From: Mucidula mucida | Taxonomy: Eukaryota; Basidiomycota; Agaricomycetes; Agaricales; Physalacriaceae | Direction of reading: 5' to 3' | DNA: 37,353 nt | NCBI GenBank assembly: GCA_015501055.1 | Contig: JADNYV010000338.1 | Coordinates: 1 to 37,353, forward strand | In this document: positions 1 through 9,716 of the stretch, piece after piece | How the letters are laid out: the number at the start of each line of letters is the position of its first letter | How positions within the stretch are numbered: position 1 is the first letter of the stretch | The notes under the pieces: model-generated | Databases searched by the model: none | Seen by the model: only the letters and a program-made list of their open reading frames with translations | Told to the model about the DNA's origin: nothing | Made by a program: the position numbers and the translations under genes

Positions 1-1974
1 AACCATACCTCGGTCGGCGATCTGCTGCATTCGGAGGAAACGAAGATTCTGCGCGAAATAGCCATCATGAAGAAGCTGCATCATCCGTCTATCGTGCAGC
101 TTTACGAGGTACTCGACGACCGCCTGGTCCGGACCATATGGATGGGTGCGTATCACCAGTTTCATTAAATTAACGCTAAGTTATGCTGCTAGTTATGGAG
201 TTTTGCGAAGGCGGCGAGGTAGAATGGCACGACGGCCACGGCAATCCCATCCAGGACCTAGCACAGACGCGCCGCATCCTGCGCGACGCCATCCAAGGCC
301 TGGAATATTGTATGTTTTCCTGCACGCGGTCTACGCACCCCCCACTAATTTATCACTGCAGTACACACCCAGGGCATCATCCACCGCGACATCAAGCCCG
401 CCAATCTCCTCTGGACAAAAGATCGTGCGCATGTCAAGATTGCCGACTTTGGCACCGCCCACTTCTCCTATGCGCAACGCCTGTCCTACCTCGGCGTGAG
501 CACCCCCTCGGAGGATCCCGAAGATCCCTTTCTCCTCGACGACACCAATCTTGCAATAAAAGCCGGCACCCCCATGTTCATGGCCCCCGAGGTCGTCTAC
601 GACTCTGTGGTAGACGACGAAGAAACCCGCCGGCCACCCCAGCCTATCACAAAAGCCATCGACGTCTGGGCCCTTGGCGTCACACTCTACTGCTTGCTCT
701 TTGGTGAAGTTCCGTTTCACGCTAGCGAAAGCGGCGTAGCAGGCGAATTTCAGGTTTACCGTCTCATCCTCAAGGGCCAGTGGGATGTCAAGGATTACAT
801 GGGTCGCGACAAGATTCCCACCGGCGGACGACATCCGACAGACGAGAGCTCCGAAGGTGGCATTGTCATGCACCTCCTGCAACATCTGCTCGAGGGCGAC
901 GTCAACTCGCGCATCACCCTCAGCGAAGTTCGCGTACGTCTGTCTCTTTTCTTGTGGACCGCACTGACCTTTTTGTAGAGCAACCCATGGTTCTTGCATG
1001 ATCTTCCCAATCCAGCGACATGGCTTCAAGATACAGCCAACGATCAGATCCTGGTTTCTCCCCAGGAAACCTCTGTGGCCATGAAGGGCGTGGATTTCGA
1101 TCTGCCCACCAGCGATGGCAAGATGAGTCGAATCAGGCGCCTTGCGCACAACATTACCGCTGTGTTTGGGATTGGTGCTCCGCGAGGGACGACGTCGCCA
1201 AACATCCCTACCCCCGGCCCATCTCGGTTAGGTAGGAATCGCACCGTTGCTGATTTGGCCCGTCGAAAGGAAAAGGGAAAGGGAAAAGGCGCTGACAGGT
1301 CTCTCTCGCGCCTTCGCAATTCCGCTAGTATCAGCCGACGCTCCTCGCAAAAGTCCCGCAAGGAAAAGGAAGTCGTCGAGCCTGAGACGCCACCACCGTC
1401 CTCTGGCGGTCTCATCTCGTTCATGTTCTTTGGCCGCGGCGGATCCAAAAGCGTGCTTACTCCCAAAGCCTCGTCATCTGATGATGGCGATGCCCCACTG
1501 CCTGCCATCAACAAGTCGCGGTACAATACGGCCGGCCCCAGTTACAACAAGTCACGAGGCGGCGCCGCTGCGCGCGCTAGTGCCGAGGTGTTGGGCGGGC
1601 ATACTGCCGCGCTGACGAACAGCCGGCGCGTGTCGAGCTGGGGCGATCATCCGACGGAGCTCAAGAACACGAGTTTTGACGACGACGAGGACATGGGTGG
1701 TGCGTTGCAGTTTGGGCGCCCGTCTTTAGGGAGCGACGATGACAGTCTGGACAGTATATCGCCAGGGCGCAGCCTTGTCCGCGAGTTTGCTGCCCCGCGG
1801 GCGGGCGTCAGCTTTCAGAGCGAGCTGCACTCGCTGGCTGGCGAGTCTGACTATGGCGTTGTCGCTGCACCCCCGGATGATCCTACTGCATCAGTGATGT
1901 CCACGCAGTATTCGGACAATAGTGACGACGACGACGATGAATCTGGCATTAATATCGACTTCTCGCGGCGTTGA
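1..1974 (+). CDS. CaMKK/Ssp1-like Ser/Thr protein kinase, 5' end outside the window
   Basis: Upstream kinase of the CAMKK/Ssp1/Sak1 type; in this family the substrates are AMPK/Snf1 and CaMK activation loops. Exons are <1..145, 193..309, 362..933 and 979..1974, frame-consistent, giving 609 codons. The window opens at helix alphaC (REIAIMKKLHHPSIV). Then come a hinge (VMEFCEGGEV), the catalytic loop HRDIKPANLLW, DFGTAH, an insert of about 25 residues, the activation segment end GTPMFMAPE and helix F DVWALGVTLYCLLFGEVPF. The GTPMFMAPE and DVWALGVTLYC motifs are typical of CAMKK. The domain ends at NPWF just after the last intron. A tail of about 310 residues follows, low in complexity and rich in Ser, Lys and Asp, with KEKGKGKG-like basic stretches and acidic DDDED runs, probably disordered and regulatory. 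The glycine loop and VAIK lysine lie outside the window. The family call is firm; substrates are inferred. Confidence 0.93.
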
Positions 1975-3809
1975 GCCGACTCACCAGCCCCGCATCAGAG
2001 CTTGCATCCGCCATTTCCTTCCACCATTTTCTTTTGTATCTCATTTGTACCGTACGCCCACACTCCACCCAGATACCGATGTACTCTCCACTCTGTCTCC
2101 ACTATTTACTTATCATGCCTTGTAGACTCACGGACTGTTGACATTATAGAGTATCTCCGATAGTTTATCTCCTAGACGAATGTCCCACATTGTACACCAG
2201 TTTACACACAAGCACATGCTGCAAACTTGTTTCTGCCGGCCATCCTCAGAGTCAATATTAGAACCAGTGATTAGGAATGCCTGTGATTCATCACAACGCA
2301 AAAGAGATGCCGCACAGTTGAATTTCGTCAAATTTCATCTTCAGCCTCGGTGCACGATAAATCAAGAGAAAGCCGCCCAAGTCTAAATCGGGCAGCTCAC
2401 GTCACATTAGGCGGGCAGCGTGACATGCGTTACTTGCCCCCTTCCTTTCCTTCCACCACAACGTAACGGAATACCATTGCCTAGACGTCCATAACGCCTT
2501 TACTCATCGACCTGGATACACGCCTTGAACAATTATAACGCCATAATCACGTAAGTTGCCTGTCCTACACCACTCAACAGCTTTTCAGGTCATCTTTATC
2601 GATAGGCGCCATTATACCAACTTCCAGAACATTGTCAGCCCATGCCGTGCATCAGTGGCGCATTAACTCCTACCCGCCTAAGCCGGACAGGTGGCAAAAT
2701 GGATTAATGGGCCTTTTGAGTGGTAGGTGCTGTCTTTGCCGTGAATATGGCACCATCGCGTCAAGTTGGAGGCCAGTGACAACGATCCCATGCCATTGAC
2801 GCCCGCCAGAACCAGACCCACTATCATGTATATCCTTCGATGCTCATCGCGTCGAAGGCCTACCCGTTCTGGTTTCGTGCTATTCAGCCGCAATCACCCT
2901 TTATGGCTCCTTCACCGCCAGTCAGTGACCGGCGAGTGATCTTCACTGCTGTCGCCCGAGTCGTTGGCGATCGCGTCGCGTCCACGCATCCAACACGTAC
3001 AGATCCAGGCTATCACTTCATCTAACCTTCCGAAAAGAACCCCCCTCCTCACTCGTCGGGTCTCAACCCAACATTTCTGACATCTGACTCTCCGTGCTCC
3101 CGCGCTATGTACTACCACAATCCTCTCTCAAACGACCATCTCGTTATGGAAGAGCAGCAGAGCCCGCGGGACGTGCTCTTTGAATGGGTGTCAAAGACCA
3201 TTCTGGGCGCGTTGATAAAGACGCTGAGCTTCTGTCGGAGCTCTCATTTGGGTTTGGGAAAATCAGATACAATGACGTAGGTAGCTGGAGTCCTTCGGAC
3301 AGCCAGGAGACAATCTCGATGTAGGCGCCCATAATCTTTGCTGTTCTGTCAACACCGGTTGCGAATCATCGCACGCGAAAGAAGTTAGACGGTAACACAG
3401 TCGATACAGCTTCATTTGCAGGCTGCGCGCGCTGATAATATCGGCCATTCTGCCGATGCAATGAACGTTGACAGTAATAAGGCAGCATCATCAACAGACG
3501 ACGAAGAACAACATGACCCTTGGCTGGTAAGGTCTTCATCATCATCCTATTACTCAGTTTACCATATCCTTTCCAGACAGCGACCGTCATAATCTCAATT
3601 CTTCTGTACCACCACTACCGTTTTGCTCTCATCTATGATCAGTCTCTGTTGTTCAATATATGTATTCTTTCGCGTATATCAAAATGTTCTCAACACCTTA
3701 CATGTTCTCACTGCCGATGCTGATACTCAATTCAAAGTGTGGGGTGCATTTTCGGATGCATAGGACCACAGTTACGGCTTCTTCTTGACAATATCAACGA
3801 ACAGAAGCG

Positions 3810-4342
3810 TGTTAGTGACTGACTATAGCCACGAGACTAAACCAGGTACCACAGAGAGACTCAAGGGAAAAGAAGTGTTTGTGTTTGTAGAACTAGGCTA
3901 GGCCAGGTGTATAAACGAGATCGGAACTAAAGTACAATGATGCTACACTACTGTTTATATACTAGTAAGTCTGTGTTTGGAACTCCTTGTCCATACATGT
4001 TTCCGCTAGGGTTAACTCCATGCCCTTGACCCAGTGTTGTATGCTACTAGTCCGTGAAACCATTAAATACGAGGGGTAACTGCATGTAAGTAATAATACT
4101 GAAACAACCATGTGTGCTACAAGTGTTGGTGGTGTATATACAATAGGAAGTCCATGAGGTATCAGCATGTATGATGTCATCCATGTGTTGGGTGTGTGTC
4201 TGACATGAGTACGGCTTTGGTAATGAAAAGGAGTATGATCGGTGACGAAACAGATGATGAAACGGTCCGTTGGTTGATAAGACAAGGCCCCCGATAAGAT
4301 ATGATAAGATGTAAAAATGTGAAAATATGGCGATTCATAACA
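3810..4342. mobile_element. Solo LTR (533 bp) with 5-bp target duplication
   Basis: The element begins TGTTAGTGAC and ends ATTCATAACA, so its termini are the short inverted repeat TGTTA/TAACA usual for LTRs. It is flanked by the direct repeat AAGCG at 3805-3809 and 4343-4347. The homologous place in unit C (7411-7430) reads CAGAAGCGGGCATCGCAGGCAACAAA with no insert, so it serves as an empty site. There is no coding capacity; short open frames inside it are chance. A TATA-like stretch (TTTATATACTAG) lies near 3954-3965. It was probably left by recombination between the LTRs of a Ty1/copia or Ty3 element. It is not obviously the same sequence as the 233-bp LTR at 13840. Confidence 0.85.
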
Positions 4343-4581
4343 AAGCGGACAGGCAACAATTGGACGGGGCAATGAGGTACCACGGCGACCTTTATTTGAA
4401 CTGGAAGATGTTCCTCTTGAGACCTTGAGAAGATGATGTCAAAGACAAGATATGCAATGACTGGGACTGTAACATGGTAGGTATTGTAAGTCCAATGATG
4501 TTCTTCATTGTACGGCGTCACAACAAGGCTACAGAAATGTGCTGCGCTCGAGAGAATTCAAACAAATGAAAACACATTGTA

Positions 4582-4825
4582 CTGTAGCGTTTTGACCGTA
4601 ACTTCACAGCCTGTGACCCATTATGGTCTGAAGTTACAGCGAACAGCTTCACAGACCCTTAAATTGCCTTTTTTGGACAGTTCCGCTTATAGTGGGACCT
4701 GAAATTTCCTTATTTGGAGGCTCGTGCCTGACCAAAGTGGTCCGTGACCCGTTATGATGTATATATAGCTTCACTTCAGAGACCCCCGTGACCCGTTATG
4801 TGAATTTGCGGTCGAAACGCTACAG
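4582..4825. mobile_element. MITE, 244 bp, TA target duplication, TIR CTGTAGCG
   Basis: The ends are inverted repeats of about 27 bp with a few mismatches: CTGTAGCGTTTTGACCG on the left, and the complement of CGGTCGAAACGCTACAG on the right. TA dinucleotides at 4580-4581 and 4826-4827 are the target duplication. Unit B at 5846-5860 (CACAATGTATATAGAGC) is the matching uninterrupted site. The inside carries repeated GTGACCC(G/A)TTATG motifs at about 4612, 4745 and 4787 in the same orientation. TA duplications suggest mobilisation by a Tc1/mariner-like transposase, which is an inference. No transposase is encoded. Confidence 0.85.
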
Positions 4826-4906
4826 TATATACTAGAGCGCCTATCTGAGAAATGTTTGGTCAGTTATAGCTGCAATATGTTTAGTAGCGTACTAACAAGC
4901 TCATCT

Positions 4907-5302
4907 TCAAGCCCCAGTCACCCCAGCACAGAAAACTTCCTGGTACTCTTGGATGACCATTACAGGGCACTTCTTGCCGTATATGTTCTTCTTATCAATT
5001 TAAACAATTTCTTCAGCCGCCTTACACTTGCACACCAGGGTCCTATTGCATAGATTTTAACATTGTGTGAATGATCTTTTAAACCAAACATACTGCACAG
5101 ATAGATCACCATTACACTCCTCGATGCTGACCAGAGTGCCGTCCGTGATACGCTGGGTGTAACAGCTGCCTAGGCAGTTGGGATAATTTGGGATATTGAT
5201 TGGGTTCCCGGCCTGAGCCTTGACGACGCACAAGGCGACACTGAAGAGGAGGAGGCTTTGGAAGACTTTGTACATTGGTGTGGGAGTGGACTGTTGATGC
5301 AC
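4907..5302 (-). pseudogene. Decaying CFEM-type small secreted protein, array copy A
   Basis: Homologous to the intact copies at 5931 and 7715. Exon 1 is 5302..5094; the intron 5043..5093 (51 nt) starts GTATGT and ends AATAG; exon 2 starts at 5042. A hydrophobic signal peptide follows the second in-frame Met at 5275 (MYKVFQSLLLF). The first five of the eight CFEM cysteines are present. A TAA stop at 5000-5002 replaces a codon that is GAT in copy B, ending the product after 83 codons. Beyond it, homology continues to a TGA at 4907-4909, and the sixth cysteine position has become Tyr. A truncated product with five cysteines could not form the usual four disulfides. Confidence 0.8.
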
Positions 5303-5329
5303 TGTTCTGAGGGTCAGACTTGGTGTGTC

Positions 5330-5337
5330 ATATATAG
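5330..5337 (-). promoter_or_regulatory. TATA box of CFEM copy A
   Basis: On the minus strand this reads CACTATATATGAC. It lies about 28 bp upstream of the first in-frame ATG (5302), so transcription would begin near that ATG. This favours the second ATG (5275) as the start. Copy B has the same arrangement. Confidence 0.55.
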
Positions 5338-5930
5338 TGATTCCAGGGTGACACAGACAACCAAGCTGTCTGTGAAGTCAAGCACTTGAGTGGAGTGTGT
5401 GTCGTCAAGGTGCTAGAAGTGCGTCCTCAGAGAGACGTGACAGCACTAACAAGAAGAAAGTTAGTGTGGCTGGACTAGCACTAGGGATATCAAGGAGAAG
5501 CTAGATTTGGCGCCATGGAGGCGAGTAGTACTTTGCCGTTTGTGAGTTGTGACGGTAATACAGTTAATACAGCTTCCTCTATCAGTACAGGCCGAGGGCG
5601 CTGTTGACCTTGGTCACTGTTCAACCGGGTGTGACCATTGTCTGCAAGCATCCTATTTCTCCGTTCAACATATTCTTCCTAGGCAGTGATTGTTGTAAAC
5701 CCTAAATTTCTGTACCACGACTCGGACCGTGACAGGGTAAGTATTGTTATGAGCGCTGCTTCGATAAGTCCATTGTCATTCTTTATTATACGGCGCCTTG
5801 ACAAGACTACAAAATTGTGCTCCGCTCAAGAGAATCCAAATGAAAACACAATGTATATAGAGCAGCTGTCTAGAAGATGTTGGTCAGTTATAGCTGCAAG
5901 ATATTTAGTGACATACTGGCAAGCTCGTCT

Positions 5931-6326
5931 TCAAGACACAGTTAGCCGGGCACAGAAAAAGTGCTGGATCGCTTGAATGTCCTTTACAGGGCACTCCTTG
6001 CCGCAAACGTCCTTATCAATATCAAGGACTCTTTGAGCCACCTCACACATGCAGGCCGGGGTCCTATTGCATAGACTTTAGCATTGCTTGAAAAGTCTTC
6101 AAAACCAACCAACATACAGGTTGGCTATGTTAACACCACACCCAAGGATGGTGGCAGTAGTGCCGTCCTGTACAAGCTGGGCGTAGCATTTGCCTAGGCA
6201 GCGGAAATCAATTGGAACATTGATCTGTTGAGGACGGAACAATGAGGCCTCGGTGACGACAGAAAAGGCGACAAAGAGGAGGAGGCTTTGGAACACTTTC
6301 TGCATTGGTGTGGACTGTGGATGCAC
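5931..6326 (-). CDS. CFEM-type small secreted cysteine-rich protein, array copy B
   Basis: Exon 1 is 6326..6118, the intron 6064..6117 (GTATGT...AATAG), exon 2 6063..5931; 113 codons from the first ATG. A signal peptide (MQKVFQSLLLFVAFSVVTEA) starts at the second Met (6305), which I prefer because a TATA box sits only 25-32 bp upstream of the first Met. The mature part is about 85 residues with exactly eight cysteines spaced as in CFEM domains: C-x3-C, a lone C, C-x-C, then three spaced C (FRCLGKC, LGC, PACMC, DVC, KEC, FFC). The family is fungal-specific, extracellular or GPI-anchored, with roles in haem/iron binding, adhesion or host interaction. No GPI signal is seen, so it should be freely secreted. 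Which role applies is unknown. Confidence 0.82.
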
Positions 6327-6350
6327 TGTTCTGAGGGCCAGACGCGGTGC

Positions 6351-6358
6351 TTCTTATA
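6351..6358 (-). promoter_or_regulatory. TATA box of CFEM copy B
   Basis: The minus strand reads CACTATAAGAAGC, 25-32 bp upstream of the first ATG at 6326. It is in the same position as the box of copy A. Copy C has a degenerate version (CTCTAAGAC). Confidence 0.5.
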
Positions 6359-6734
6359 GTGATTTCAGGCTGATACAGGCAACCAAGCTGTCAGTGAAGT
6401 CTAGCAAGCGGAGGCGCTTGAGTGGAGTGTATGCCGGGCTAGAAGTGCGTACGAGTCCTCAGAGAGACGTGACAGCACTAACGAGAACAAAAGCCAGGTG
6501 TCCGCTTAGTGCGGTTGGTCTAGCACGAGAGATATCGAGTAGAAGAAGCTTAGGCTTGATTTAAGGCCCGTGGAGGCGAGTAGTATTTTACGCACTTACC
6601 GTTCGTGTCACGTGAGGAGTATCCTAGAATCAAGAAGTGACTTGACGGCTTTGAAAACAAACTCGCTTCCCTGGCGAGCGATAGCTACAAGTCCGAGCCC
6701 ACTCTGATCTGCGGTGTCATGCTAAGGAGAATGG

Positions 6735-8460
6735 AAGAAAGCCGCCCAATTCTGAATCTGGCAGTTCACGGCAACTTTGGTCGCTTCCCTTCCTTCCACC
6801 ACGACGTCGTGAACCGCTCACGCCCTCACGCCCTCAAAACTACCTCTCCTCAACCATGTTACACTCGACGAGAAAAAACCTCCGTTCTAACGCCAGAATC
6901 ACGTAGATTGGTGAAGTGCTTAGCTGTAGTCTTTCAGACAGCGCTCCAAGAGACTGTCTTGATGCATGCGCCCGTGATTTTTTGCTGTCCTGTTGACACT
7001 GGCCTTGAATCATCGCAGGCGGAAGAGGTTGGTCGGTGATGCAGTTGATACAGCTCCATCTGCCAGTGAAGGCTGATGGCCGGATGTTGATTTGACAGCT
7101 ATATCCAAAGACGATGCGACTCTTGGCTGGGAAGCTGTTTCTCTTCATCATTCTTTCTGTTCGTTCAGCATATGCTTCCTAGGCAGTGACCGTCGTCGTA
7201 ACCTTGATCTTTCTGTACCATTTCGCTCTCAACGATCATGGGTCTCTTCTTGTTCATGTGTAGCGCACATGTACGTATTCTTTCGCGCGTATTAAAATAG
7301 TTCTCTAGCAGGTTACTTGTTCTGGCTGCCGAGGCTGATACTCAATTTAAAGCGTAGAGCGCGTTTTCGGACCACAGTTGAGCACTTCTTCTTTTCGACA
7401 ATGTCAATGAGCAGAAGCGGGCATCGCAGGCAACAAATCGACTGGAAGCTCTCGGTGCGCTGAGGATTGAGCCAGTCCTTGAGAAGATAAACTCGCCCTC
7501 AAACCGTGACTGAGCTACAGAAGTTGAGGGTAAGCATTGGTGCGGGCACAGTGATTCGATAAGTCCAATGACATTCTTTGTTGTACAGCGTCTCGACAAG
7601 ATTACAAAAGATGTGCTGCGCTCGCCGTTTAAGAGAAAACACAAAGCACCTATCTAACAAAGGTCGGTCAGTTATAGCTGCGGTATGTACAGTGACGTAC
7701 TAGCAAGCTCATCTTCAAGAGCCAGTCGGCAGGGCACAGAAAAAGTCCTGGATCTCTCGAATAAAGTCTACAGGGCACTTCTCGCCACATACGGCCCCTT
7801 TATCAACTTGAAGGACTGTTTGAGCCACATGACACGCGCAGGCTGGGGTCCTGTTGCATAGATCCTAAAACTGTCCGCGAAATCTTCAAAACTAAACGTA
7901 CCAATCAGATAGTCCACGAATGCACGGGCCGCCGATGCTGGCAATAATGCTGTCCTCTACAAGCTGGGCGTAGCACTCGTATAGGCAGCTGGGATCCTTT
8001 GGGAGATCGATCGGTCGAGGACGGAGAGATGAGGCCTCGGTGAGGACAGAAAAGGCGACAAAGAGGAATAGGCGTTGGAAGACTTTCTGCATTGTTGTAG
8101 GAGTGGGTTGTTGAGGCACTGTTCTGAGGGACAGATCATTCGTCGAGTCTTAGAGCGATTCGTTAATACAAGCAACCAAGCTGTCAGTGAAGGCCTAGCG
8201 AGGGAAAATGGGTTGACGCGGAGTGCCATGTTCCGTGCTAGAAGTGCGAGCCATGACAGCACTAACAAGGAAGAGCTCACGTAGGCCGTCGGCTGAAGGA
8301 ATGATGCGCGGTTGGGCTAGAACTAGTTCTGGGGACATCGAGGAGAATGAGCAGCTCAAATTTGAAGCCGTGGAGGCGAGTAAGTAGTACGCGCATTTAC
8401 TATTCGTGAGGTCACTGTATCCTAGAACCAGGATCAGGTACTTGACACTGGAGAAAGCAG
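6735..8460. repeat. Segmental repeat unit C of the CFEM array
   Basis: Third copy, with the full set of landmarks and no insertion. The leader is GAAAGCCGCCCAATTCTGAA (cf. 2366), followed by the 7007-7420 block (cf. 3362-3810). The empty site for the solo LTR lies at 7411-7430 and the CFEM gene at 7715-8119. The upstream flank runs to the TATCCTAGAA landmark (8419; cf. 6620 in unit B). No other coding sequence is supported in the unit; the plus-strand open frames near 6719-7039 are not conserved between copies. Confidence 0.8.
7715..8119 (-). CDS. CFEM-type small secreted cysteine-rich protein, array copy C
   Basis: Exon 1 is 8119..7902, the intron 7851..7901 (GTACGT...CAACAG), exon 2 7850..7715; 117 codons from the first ATG. 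A conserved second Met (8092) begins a clean signal peptide (MQKVFQRLFLFVAFSVLTEA). All eight CFEM cysteines are present (PSCLYEC, GPC, PACAC, AVC, EKC, FFC). An Asp (LSDW) lies just before the C-x-C, near where CFEM proteins often carry their haem-coordinating Asp; that assignment is by analogy only. Copies B and C are well conserved after the intron (VAQ..L..DK..VCG..CPV) but diverge in the loop between the second and fourth cysteines. This could reflect diversification of the exposed surface. Confidence 0.82.
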
Positions 8461-8572
8461 GAGTCACCATTTACACGACGACACTCGTGAATTCTCATTC
8501 AGAGGTCTATGATCTTTCACCCTATTGAAGGGAGGAAGCGCCGCGGATTTCCGCATGGCAAGACTAGCATGT

Positions 8573-8599
8573 CGACGATCCCCGAGCCGGGGATCGTCG
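8573..8599. repeat. Perfect inverted repeat, 11-bp stem, 5-nt loop
   Basis: CGACGATCCCC and its exact complement GGGGATCGTCG are separated by GAGCC. It stands alone, with no poly-T tract or gene end adjacent, so it is not an obvious terminator. It could be a protein-binding palindrome or the scar of a mobile element. Confidence 0.85.
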
Positions 8600-9530
8600 C
8601 TGACAATAAGGATGAAGCACGTCGGGACTAGCAGACAATCGGGAATGCTAACAATTCTCTTATCTGAAGTGAGAACGTTGAACGCTCAACGCCGCGAAGT
8701 ATAGATTCAGGAGAGGTTAGGAGAAGGCTGTAATTTTTGGCATATCAACGCGATAGAACCCTGAAAGTTGCCAGTTCAAAGAGCGTTCACGAAACAAGCC
8801 ACATAAAATCCACCTGTACATTCGACGATGCGTATGGTGCCGATGTACTTAGTAGTCAATGGGGAGGTCGTCAGCTGCAAAGGTCGCCGTGTTCCAAGAC
8901 AGACTCGGACCCATCGAGTGACAAATCTACAGGCCTTGAAAACGGTCCCACACGCCCGGCCACGTACTAGAGTTCTTGACAATTGTCCATCCAAACGCGT
9001 CCTTCTGTATGCCCACCCGTACGCCACGTAGAGGACGTGCCGTGCAGATGGCAGGAGTAAAGCCTGATAGGGTGTAGTCTTTGCTCACCATTACAAAAAC
9101 TATGGAGACAGTCCTAGGAGTCGACAGCATTGTACTCTTGGATTTCTGTACGTCTGCATGGATATCCATTTCCAGCGTCGATAATGGAAAATTCAAAATG
9201 AGGGTGAGTGTGGAAGGAAAGCGTGACTGTGACATGACTAATTGCATGATATTTTTAGCGCCACACACAGTACGCATTCTTAACGCTTCGCTTCCATGTC
9301 GTATGTGGTGCGACCCACTATCCACAAACATTTCCTTGGTATCGAGAAGAGCAGGGCGCCAGTTCATCTGCGATCTCATGTGGACATTTCACCTTGACAA
9401 GGGCAGAGCGTTGAGTGCCTATTCACTGCCAAAAGACATAGAGAAATATTTCGCATCGATAATAAGTAAAGCATAAAGAGAGAGTCAACGAGGGTCGGTA
9501 TGTATGCGATATAATAACAACAGCGAGGAT

Positions 9531-9549
9531 AGAGAGAGAGAGAGAGAGA
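9531..9549. repeat. (AG)n dinucleotide microsatellite
   Basis: Uninterrupted AG repeat of about 19 nt in the gene-free stretch between the CFEM array and the coiled-coil gene. Confidence 0.95.
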
Positions 9550-9716
9550 AGTGTCAGTCGAGGGAGCGCGTGGTATCATCGTACTAAAAACGAATGTATC
9601 GTAAATCCATCATAAGTATACCACAGTAAAACGAAAGGCCATGAACAAAATAGAATCGAGCATTATCTACATAACTTACGCATATTATACTGCATTGTCA
9701 TAACGGTCATCACGTC

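Larger units (their letters stand above)
2360..5545. repeat. Segmental repeat unit A of the CFEM array (oldest-looking, with two insertions)
   Basis: First of three diverged direct copies. Landmarks shared with unit C are the leader at 2366-2460 (cf. 6735-6810) and the block at 3362-3810 (cf. 7007-7420), with near-identical stretches such as GATGCTGATACTCAATT. Landmarks shared with B and C are 4460-4580, the CFEM gene at 4907-5302 and its upstream flank to about 5545. The unit is enlarged by a solo LTR (3810-4342) and a MITE (4582-4825). Apart from the CFEM pseudogene I see no coding sequence between the kinase stop and 4907. Boundaries are by eye, within about 30 bp. Confidence 0.8.
5546..6640. 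repeat. Segmental repeat unit B of the CFEM array
   Basis: Directly abuts unit A and starts at a TGACGGTAATACAG landmark equivalent to 3388 and 7035. Compared with unit C it lacks about 280 bp between the CTGTACCA landmark (5712) and the ACCGTGAC landmark (5727). It includes 5690-5890 (empty site for the MITE of unit A), the intact CFEM gene 5931-6326 and its upstream flank with conserved CAACCAAGCTGTCAGTGAAG. A perfect CACGTG lies at 6609-6614. Confidence 0.78.
8461..9716. other. 1.25 kb without a supportable gene
   Basis: Two mutually antisense open frames occur (9081-9476 plus, 131 codons; 8927-9379 minus, 150 codons). Neither shows a recognisable domain, splice pattern or signal. Contents seen are an 11-bp-stem inverted repeat at 8573-8599 and an (AG)n microsatellite at 9531-9549. 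The last 150 bp are presumably the 3' region of the convergent coiled-coil gene. Confidence 0.5.

Noticed and set aside
331..1149. 272-codon minus-strand open frame
   Set aside because: Antisense to kinase exons 3 and 4; no motifs and explained by codon bias of the real gene.
3962..4521. Minus-strand frames of 136 and 114 codons
   Set aside because: They lie within or across the solo LTR boundary and are absent from the paralogous units.
4582..4825. GTGACCC(G/A)TTATG repeats as a regulatory array of the CFEM gene
   Set aside because: They are confined to the MITE and absent from units B and C, so they belong to the element.
6719..7039. Plus-strand 106-codon frame in unit C
   Set aside because: Broken in the homologous part of unit A, so not a conserved second gene of the array.
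9081..9476. 131-codon plus frame and overlapping 150-codon minus frame (8927-9379)
   Set aside because: They are antisense to each other; neither has a domain, splice support or promoter that favours it.
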